NCBI GenBank assembly: GCA_949288685.1 | Contig: CASELB010000190.1 | Coordinates: 1 to 6,068, forward strand | Source of the DNA: an uncultured bacterium | GTDB lineage: Bacteria > Cyanobacteriota > Vampirovibrionia > Gastranaerophilales > Gastranaerophilaceae | DNA length: 6,068 nucleotides | Reading direction: 5' to 3' | In this document: piece by piece, positions 1-4,736 of the stretch | How positions within the stretch are numbered: the first letter of the stretch is position 1 | Layout: each line of letters opens with the position of its first letter | The notes under the pieces: generated by a model | The model's database searches: none | What the model saw: only the letters and a program-made list of their open reading frames with translations | What the model was told of the DNA's origin: nothing | Made by a program: the position numbers and the translations under genes

Positions 1-241
1 AAGGAAACTATAACTAGTCTAACTTCAAGCCAATATTTTTATAATTATACAATAAATACTTTCGAAAGGAAACTATAACTTATGACATTATACATAAGAC
101 AGGTTCAAAATTATACAATAAATACTTTCGAAAGGAAACTATAACTATTGTTTTAACAGGTTTGAAAACAGGTTTATTATACAATAAATACTTTCGAAAG
201 GAAACTATAACACCTACGTTCAAAGCTATGAAGACGTAAGA

Positions 242-247
242 ATTATA
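242..247 (-). promoter_or_regulatory. Repeat-embedded -10 box (also at 176-181, 110-115, 44-49)
   Basis: Each repeat ends on the minus strand with a consensus TATAAT preceded by TTG. In Neisseria and Campylobacter type II-C arrays the repeat end supplies a -10 box, so that each crRNA starts a few nt inside its spacer. The TG here is one base nearer the hexamer than in a classical extended -10 (TGnTATAAT). In full repeats the -35 position 17 nt upstream reads TTTCCT, a weak match (3 of 6). In the terminal half repeat that position lies outside the retained sequence. Promoter activity is inferred. Confidence 0.5.
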
Positions 248-261
248 CAATAAATACTTTC
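242..261 (-). repeat. Degenerate terminal CRISPR repeat, promoter half only
   Basis: These 20 nt match the 3' half of the minus-strand repeat exactly (GAAAG...GTATAAT). Beyond 261 the sequence departs at once and runs into the stop codon of the WYL gene at 267-269. The lost half is the part that would pair with tracrRNA; the retained half contains the -10 box. A degenerate repeat usually marks the old, leader-distal end of an array, so transcription here would run from the old end toward the new end, as described for type II-C arrays. Confidence 0.85.
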
Positions 262-266
262 AATCT

Positions 267-1229
267 TTAATAATTCCCCAAATTTTCTTGTAAATACTGT
301 TTGTATTGTTCTTTAAGTAACTCGGGGGCTATAATCTTACATCCTGCGCCCCACCGGAATACATGCCAGATAATTTCCTTGTTTCCGCTTGCTTTAAAGT
401 TTACCGTATAGGTTCCGTCATCATTCCATTTCCCGGATTGCGTCGAATGGAAATTAAACCGGCTTGCTTCTTCAGCCAAATTTTGCGAGAATAAAAGTTC
501 TACATCTAATATTTCACCGTGATAAACACCAAATGACAAATTTGTATATTCCTGCAAATTAAAATCGCATTTATCAAAAGTTTCATCTGTGAGTTTCAAA
601 TTCTCAAACTTATGCAAAAGATAGTTATAAATCCCGTCACCCTTTGCTTTTTCTCTTGCAACAAGATAAATTTTTTCACCGTAAATCATCCCCAAAGGCT
701 CAATTAAACGCTCTTTTTCATGATAAATTCCCGTAACCATTCTGGAACTCTGTACCGCACTGCGAATAACATCTAAAGTTTCAAGGCTGATTTTATACTG
801 TGGCATCTGCCTTACTGCATAACCTTCTGTTTGCATATATAGCTCAATATCATTTTCCAATGGCAGTATATGTTTTTTATTCATTGATTTAAGTTTTTCA
901 ACGGTTTTCCCCATTTCCTCCTTCATTTCCTTATTGGTAGTCCTGCGTGCGCATTGTTCAATATTAGCAATCTCTTTTGGGGTGAACGAAATCAAGTTTG
1001 AAATAGAATAATTGATAAAACCCCAGTGCTTTTGCGAATCATCAGTTTCAATCACATCTACCGACGGGAAAATACAGGTTAAACTATCGCGCATACGCTC
1101 TGCCGTCCTGCGTGAAACATTGTACCTTGCCGCAATTTCCGAAATTGTCACTCCCTGAACCTTTGACGACATAAACACTGCAAGGTCTAAAATATCTGAT
1201 ATTCTTGAGTATCTGGGTTTATCTGACAT
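267..1229 (-). CDS. WYL-domain transcriptional regulator (winged HTH + WYL)
   Basis: A predicted cytoplasmic DNA-binding regulator of 320 aa if started at 1229. Residues about 10-75 form a winged helix-turn-helix; the recognition helix region reads TISEIAARYNVSRRTAERM. A helical linker follows, then a WYL domain at about 146-221, where the signature strand reads EKIYLVARE, so the W is replaced by I. A C-terminal extension ends with WGAGCKIIAPELLKEQ, typical of WYL proteins. Relatives include BrxR/CapW regulators of defence loci, PafBC, and Sll7009, which affects a CRISPR locus in Synechocystis. The open frame reaches an ATG at 1271, but that start has no ribosome-binding site and lies upstream of a TATAAT box at 1251-1256. 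The ATG at 1227-1229 is preceded by GGTAGAA and begins just before the HTH, so I prefer it. The stop is 5 nt from the CRISPR array, with no terminator between, so read-through into the array is possible. Its ligand and targets are unknown. Confidence 0.9.
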   Translation of the reverse strand: MSDKPRYSRISDILDLAVFMSSKVQGVTISEIAARYNVSRRTAERMRDSLTCIFPSVDVIETDDSQKHWGFINYSISNLISFTPKEIANIEQCARRTTNKEMKEEMGKTVEKLKSMNKKHILPLENDIELYMQTEGYAVRQMPQYKISLETLDVIRSAVQSSRMVTGIYHEKERLIEPLGMIYGEKIYLVAREKAKGDGIYNYLLHKFENLKLTDETFDKCDFNLQEYTNLSFGVYHGEILDVELLFSQNLAEEASRFNFHSTQSGKWNDDGTYTVNFKASGNKEIIWHVFRWGAGCKIIAPELLKEQYKQYLQENLGNY

Positions 1230-1250
1230 AATTTCTACCGGGTTAAATAT

Positions 1251-1256
1251 ATTATA
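1251..1256 (-). promoter_or_regulatory. Possible -10 box of the WYL gene
   Basis: The minus strand reads GATGTATAATATATTT. The consensus TATAAT would start a transcript about 15 nt before the ATG at 1229. No good -35 hexamer is found 16-18 nt upstream, so this would be weak or activator-dependent. The GTATAAT heptamer is the same as the end of the CRISPR repeat, though a -10 consensus in AT-rich DNA can recur by chance. Confidence 0.35.
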
Positions 1257-1337
1257 CATCAATATGACCATTTTTGCCGTATTGTAATATTATGACATCT
1301 CCCCTGGAAATAACCGGCAGATTTGGTTAAAAATAGT

Positions 1338-2408
1338 TTAATCCCCATAGTCAATGTATGAAAAACTCTTTTTAATCATATCAGCTGCATTTTTATTACC
1401 TTTCGCTAATTCCTTATCAATAATTAAATTAGCAACTTTTATTTCGTTACCTTTGCATATAATATGCTGGCTGGAATGCATATAAAACGGTGTAGTTAAG
1501 CCGTTTCTTATTTGTTTACCAAATTCTAATCCTCTTGGCAGCATATTTACAAACTCTTGTATAGTACCGTCACCCGTCTTGTACGCTGAAAAAGGTACGC
1601 CGGCTTTTTCCATAATATCTCTCAACGCCCAGAATTGCAGATTACTATTGGTATCAATTTCTACAGAACCTAACATAAAGACTTTAGCATCTTTACCCTG
1701 CTCTTGTATTTGCTCATTCAACGCCTTTTTAATCGGCTCTATATCATAATTTTGAGCATTATTAGGGTTTAAATGGTTTAATGTTATCCCCTTTCTTCCC
1801 GCAACTCCTACCACGGTGCATTCCCGTATACACTCTGTTCCTGCTATATCAGAAGTAACTGTTTGTTTCAAAGTCCACGGTTCATCAACAAAACGACTGT
1901 GTCCGAGCATTCTTTTAGTATCAAGAAACTCTGCAATGGATATTGGTTTTATCCTAAACCCGTTTGCATCTTCAAAATAATCGGAAGTTCCGGGGAAATT
2001 ATTTACCGACCCCGATTGTGTATGTCTTGAAAACCATACGGATTTACTCTTATAAGGATGATAGAAATCCCAGATTGTACCGTTTTTACACTTATTATTC
2101 CCGTCAAAATCAAAAGCAGAAACTTTACTTAATTTGCGATTGTTACCTATATTACTTAAATATTCATAAAATCTCACCTGCAAATTTTGTTCACCGGTAG
2201 TATTGTTCTTATCAATTTTTAAGCGCTTTACCAAATAATTATCATTATTGCGAAAAGAAAAAATCTTTGTACTTATCCCGCCTTTGTCAACGTTAACTAT
2301 ATCAAAAGCAGACGCATTAGGCGGAGCATTAATCCCTTTACGTTTCAGATGCTCAAAGACTTTTTCAGTTAATTTCAGTCCGCTTTTTACAGACGCCGGC
2401 TTAATCAT
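1338..2408 (-). CDS. Hypothetical protein with C-terminal CheD-like (Cys-His deamidase fold) region
   Basis: A 356-aa protein with no signal peptide or membrane segment. I do not recognise residues 1-180, which are polar and contain a motif region around FDFDGNNKCKNGTIWDF (100-115). Residues about 185-290 resemble CheD, the chemoreceptor glutamine deamidase. T191-x5-C197 has the same spacing as Thr21/Cys27 of Thermotoga CheD, and H212 in LNHLNP matches its His44 (AHVMLP). A helix IKKALNEQIQEQG, a strand AKVFMLGS, a helix ending EKAGVPF and a TGDG turn then follow in CheD order. Deamidase activity is inferred and unproven; no che gene is nearby, so another substrate is likely. The start is the only nearby ATG, with GCGGGAA very close upstream; a stronger AAAGGGG (2424-2430) lies too far away, and TATAAT at 2436-2441 could be a -10 box with a poor -35. 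It is 97 nt from the upstream PDZ gene and 108 nt from the preferred WYL start, so operon membership is uncertain. Confidence 0.8.
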   Translation of the reverse strand: MIKPASVKSGLKLTEKVFEHLKRKGINAPPNASAFDIVNVDKGGISTKIFSFRNNDNYLVKRLKIDKNNTTGEQNLQVRFYEYLSNIGNNRKLSKVSAFDFDGNNKCKNGTIWDFYHPYKSKSVWFSRHTQSGSVNNFPGTSDYFEDANGFRIKPISIAEFLDTKRMLGHSRFVDEPWTLKQTVTSDIAGTECIRECTVVGVAGRKGITLNHLNPNNAQNYDIEPIKKALNEQIQEQGKDAKVFMLGSVEIDTNSNLQFWALRDIMEKAGVPFSAYKTGDGTIQEFVNMLPRGLEFGKQIRNGLTTPFYMHSSQHIICKGNEIKVANLIIDKELAKGNKNAADMIKKSFSYIDYGD

Positions 2409-2502
2409 ATTCCCGCAAATATTCCCCTTTATATAATTATAAAGTTAAACTTGCAGGTATAATTGCTAAAACTGTAATATAAATTTACATTAACCAGGCA
2501 GA

Positions 2503-3237
2503 TTAGTATCTGTCACCAAAATTTTGAAAAGCATTCTGGAGCATTATTTGATTAACATTATAAATAGGAATACCGTCCTGCTGACGGGCAACACCGTCAC
2601 TGTGAATATCCAGCTGTCTGTTACGGCTTATATTATTATTAATTGTATTTACCAGATTTAACAGACAAGTATTTTGTTCCTCTTCCGGATACGTTTTGCA
2701 CGTATTATAACCATCCTTAAAAGCCTTTTTCTGCTTTAGCCAGAATATTTGTCTAGACAACACGTCATCCTGATAATCCGTACTCAATTTAGCTAAAACT
2801 ACTTCCGGAATTTTCTTCAAATATATTCCTTCCGGCGCAATTTGTTCCCAGTAAAGATTAAATTTGTTATCTTCATTTCCCTGAATTTTATAATTTTCAC
2901 TTTTTAAGGTATATTCCGCCTTTTCTTTACCATTCTTAATTTTCAAAGTAATTTCACTGCCATTATTTGAATTTAACAGGGCATTAATTTCATCAACAGA
3001 AAGCCCCCTGATTCTTTTATCATTTATTTTTAGAATTTCCGCTCCTAACGGAACACCTGATACATCGGCAGAAGATTCAGGTATAACTTCCAGTACAAAA
3101 GTCTTTTTTGTATATGTATCTTTGATTGCCAGAATACCGGCGCCGGCATCTATTTTGGCGCCAAGCACCTGAATATTAACACCCGCTGCCATAACCCCGA
3201 GCATAACAAAACCTGTTAAAATCACCTTTTTTATCAT
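2503..3237 (-). CDS. Exported or membrane-anchored PDZ-domain protein
   Basis: A 244-aa protein. Residues 1-27 form a signal peptide or N-terminal anchor: MIKK, then a hydrophobic stretch ILTGFVMLGVMAAGV, with possible cleavage after VLGA. Residues about 32-112 are a PDZ domain, with a GAGI carboxylate-binding loop, the V-P-x-S-x-A core (VIPESSADVSG), the typical GAEILKINDKRI strand, VDEINALL helix and EITLKIKNG strand. PDZ domains bind C-terminal or unstructured peptides, so a periplasmic scaffold or quality-control role is likely. No serine-protease or peptidase domain is present, unlike HtrA or CtpA. The remaining 130 residues are unrecognised, with two cysteines (180 and 191) that could form a disulfide in the periplasm, and a Gln/Asn-rich tail. 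The start is supported by AAGGGG (3245-3250), 7 nt from ATG, and a good promoter at 3255-3283. It is read away from the strong terminator at 3301-3340, so it starts a new transcription unit. Confidence 0.85.
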   Translation of the reverse strand: MIKKVILTGFVMLGVMAAGVNIQVLGAKIDAGAGILAIKDTYTKKTFVLEVIPESSADVSGVPLGAEILKINDKRIRGLSVDEINALLNSNNGSEITLKIKNGKEKAEYTLKSENYKIQGNEDNKFNLYWEQIAPEGIYLKKIPEVVLAKLSTDYQDDVLSRQIFWLKQKKAFKDGYNTCKTYPEEEQNTCLLNLVNTINNNISRNRQLDIHSDGVARQQDGIPIYNVNQIMLQNAFQNFGDRY

Positions 3238-3254
3238 ATTAATTCCCCTTCACT

Positions 3255-3283
3255 GTTATACTATAAAACAACACTTTTAACAA
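3255..3283 (-). promoter_or_regulatory. Sigma-70-type promoter of the PDZ gene
   Basis: On the minus strand TTGTTA (3278-3283) is followed after exactly 17 nt by TATAAC (3255-3260). Each hexamer misses the consensus by one or two bases. The transcript would start about 10 nt upstream of the ATG's AAGGGG site and gives a short leader. The promoter sits directly downstream of the terminator, as expected for the start of an independent unit. Confidence 0.65.
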
Positions 3284-3300
3284 GGTTTATACCCCGTTTT

Positions 3301-3340
3301 ATAAAAAGCGGGCAAGTGTGTAATTCCGCCCGCTTTTTAT
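3301..3340 (-). terminator. Intrinsic terminator of creD
   Basis: Two perfectly complementary 13-nt arms (3301-3313 and 3328-3340) enclose a 14-nt loop. The GC core is GCGGGC/GCCCGC and the outer part of the stem is A/T-rich, so the minus-strand transcript ends in the U tract CUUUUUAU. It lies 26 nt past the creD stop codon. The symmetrical A and T runs would let it also stop transcription on the plus strand. Confidence 0.92.
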
Positions 3341-3366
3341 CTCCCGTTTCATCCCAAGGTTGTCTG

Positions 3367-4608
3367 TTACTCGTTATCATTAAACCAATCAACATTTCTT
3401 GTTGAATACATAATAAGAGAGATTATAATAAACAACACTATACTTCCGATAAGCAGTGAAAAATCCTGCATTGCAAGAAGTACATAGAAGAAGATGTACA
3501 AAATAAACATAATTCCTGAAATAATAAAAGCAAACTTTTTATCCTGTTTAGCGGTAATAACATTATAAGTATAAAGCCCTATAAGAATGATTGTCATAAT
3601 TGCCGCTATAGCGTATGCAGCCCAGAATGCCATAATTTCAGAGCACGATATTAATAACAGGTAAAAAATAAGCATTGCTGCACCCATCATAAGATATTGA
3701 AGCTGGTGTATCGGTTTCTTTTTATCAGAGGTAATCTCAAAGATGAAGAATGAAAGGAAAGTAAGTGCCAGAAATAATACAGAGTATTTCAATGCCCGCG
3801 ATGCCATTCTGTAATTATCAACAGGGGTTATAAAAGAAACACCTGCCTGCGGATTTGCAATTGATGATGCGGCAATAGCCGGAATTGTCCACTCACCTTC
3901 AAACCCGTCATCTCTAACTTCTTTTTCCTTAGGCAGGAAATCCCCCGTAAACTCGGGATTTGTCCAATTCCCTTCAATTTCAATTTTATTATTTTGTCCT
4001 CCGGTAATAACTTTTATTTCATCACTGCCGCGGAGCTGGTATTTAATTTCAAAAGGTATCGTTTTTAAGTTTGTACTGACGCGCCTGGTCAACTCTGTAT
4101 AATTAATGTAATCAAATTCGGAAGACAAAAATTTTACCTCCGGCGGTGCTGTAAACCCTTTAGAATCAAACACGGGGAATGAAAGTGTAACTTCCTGGTT
4201 TTTTACATTACCGTAAGTATTTTTAAAATCTCCTTTAATCACAACATCTGCCGTATAAACAGGAACTTTAAACATCCCCTTTTTTCTGTACTCGGTATTC
4301 GCATATATTTCTACATCATAGTTATCTAATGTAAGATACTTAAATTCATCTTCCTTTTTCCCGGGAACTTTAATACTCAATGACGGAGATTCTATTACCT
4401 GCGCACCCGCCCATGCCAGTCTGACTTTGGAAAGAGCCTCCTGCTGATAATTTTGTCTGTCATTTAATAAACCATAAATAAACATTATCGGAATTAACAA
4501 CAAGAGAAGCATTCCGAGAACAATATAAAATTTTTTAATTTTACTATTCAATTTTGGTTTCAATTCTCTTAAGTATACCGGTTCTTTTGCATTTTCATTT
4601 TGTTCCAT
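3367..4608 (-). CDS. creD: CreD-family inner membrane protein
   Basis: A 413-aa integral membrane protein of the CreD (Cet) family, known in Escherichia coli as a CreBC-regulated protein linked to envelope integrity and colicin E2 tolerance; its biochemical function is unknown. One N-terminal membrane segment lies at about 28-47, followed by a large periplasmic domain (about 50-270) and five further hydrophobic segments between 272 and 402. Family signatures are clear: LAWAGAQVIESPSLSI near residue 64, NWTNPEFTGDFLP (214-226), PVDNYRMASRALKYSVLFL, HQLQYLMMGAAMLIFYLLLISCSE (301-324) and the C-terminal LLIGSIVLFIIISLIMYSTRNVDW. It is a little shorter than the E. coli protein (about 450 aa) because of a smaller periplasmic domain. 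ATG at 4606-4608 has GGAGG 5 nt upstream (4614-4618). No creB/creC two-component genes flank it. It has its own promoter and terminator, so it is probably monocistronic. Confidence 0.95.
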   Translation of the reverse strand: MEQNENAKEPVYLRELKPKLNSKIKKFYIVLGMLLLLLIPIMFIYGLLNDRQNYQQEALSKVRLAWAGAQVIESPSLSIKVPGKKEDEFKYLTLDNYDVEIYANTEYRKKGMFKVPVYTADVVIKGDFKNTYGNVKNQEVTLSFPVFDSKGFTAPPEVKFLSSEFDYINYTELTRRVSTNLKTIPFEIKYQLRGSDEIKVITGGQNNKIEIEGNWTNPEFTGDFLPKEKEVRDDGFEGEWTIPAIAASSIANPQAGVSFITPVDNYRMASRALKYSVLFLALTFLSFFIFEITSDKKKPIHQLQYLMMGAAMLIFYLLLISCSEIMAFWAAYAIAAIMTIILIGLYTYNVITAKQDKKFAFIISGIMFILYIFFYVLLAMQDFSLLIGSIVLFIIISLIMYSTRNVDWFNDNE

Positions 4609-4736
4609 AACATCCTCCGTACTTTTACAGGTAAAATAATTTTCTACATTTTTTAATAAAAAGTCAAATTTTTCAACCTGCTAAAGTTTATTTTTTAACA
4701 ATTCTTTACATCTTTAAACTATAATTCTAATAAATA
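4609..4736. other. Intergenic region between the ClC gene and creD
   Basis: A very AT-rich gap of 128 nt holding the creD promoter and ribosome-binding site. A loose inverted repeat AGTTTA/TAAACT with a 24-nt loop is the only candidate hairpin after the ClC stop, and it is too weak to call a terminator. Read-through from the ClC gene into creD is therefore possible. Confidence 0.5.
4639..4667 (-). promoter_or_regulatory. Probable promoter of creD
   Basis: On the minus strand TTGACT (4662-4667) is followed after 17 nt by GAAAAT (4639-4644). The -35 box matches consensus at five of six bases and the -10 at four. The predicted leader is about 25 nt and includes the GGAGG site. I see no CreB-type direct repeat (TTCAC) upstream of it. 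Confidence 0.5.

Larger units (their letters stand above)
1..261 (-). CRISPR. CRISPR array, type II-C-like repeats (left end cut by window)
   Basis: Direct reading shows the last 14 nt of a repeat at 1-14, three identical full 36-nt repeats at 44-79, 110-145 and 176-211, and a half repeat at 242-261. The four spacers are at 15-43 (29 nt), 80-109, 146-175 and 212-241 (30 nt each) and are unrelated to one another. On the minus strand the repeat begins GTTATAGTTTCC, has the perfect palindrome CTTTCGAAAG in its centre, and ends TTGTATAAT. The two ends are imperfect inverted repeats sharing TTATA/TATAA. Length, spacer size and both ends resemble type II-C (Cas9) repeats such as that of Neisseria meningitidis, which supports reading the crRNAs from the minus strand. 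The array must continue left of position 1, where cas9/cas1/cas2 might lie; none is visible here. The subtype is an inference from the repeat alone. Confidence 0.95.

Noticed and set aside
212..241. Inverted TACGT/ACGTA inside spacer 4 as a functional hairpin
   Set aside because: A five-base pair match inside a spacer is likely chance; spacers derive from foreign DNA.
1230..1271. Longer WYL start at 1271
   Set aside because: No ribosome-binding site precedes it, the extra 14 residues lie outside the HTH domain, and a TATAAT box falls inside the extension.
1964..2200. Plus-strand open frame of 78 codons
   Set aside because: It lies wholly opposite the CheD-like gene, is rich in Tyr and Arg as expected for an antisense shadow, and shows no domain.
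2248..2436. Plus-strand open frame of 62 codons
   Set aside because: It overlaps the 5' end of the CheD-like gene on the opposite strand and shows no recognisable domain; best explained as a shadow.
2471..2490. Hairpin TGTAA/TTACA followed by GTTTT after the PDZ gene as a terminator
   Set aside because: The stem is five AT-rich base pairs with a short T run; too weak to call.
4716..4724. Possible tracrRNA anti-repeat (AAACTATAA matches the repeat)
   Set aside because: Only 9 AT-rich bases match, the flanks do not extend the pairing, and no terminator hairpin follows as a tracrRNA needs.
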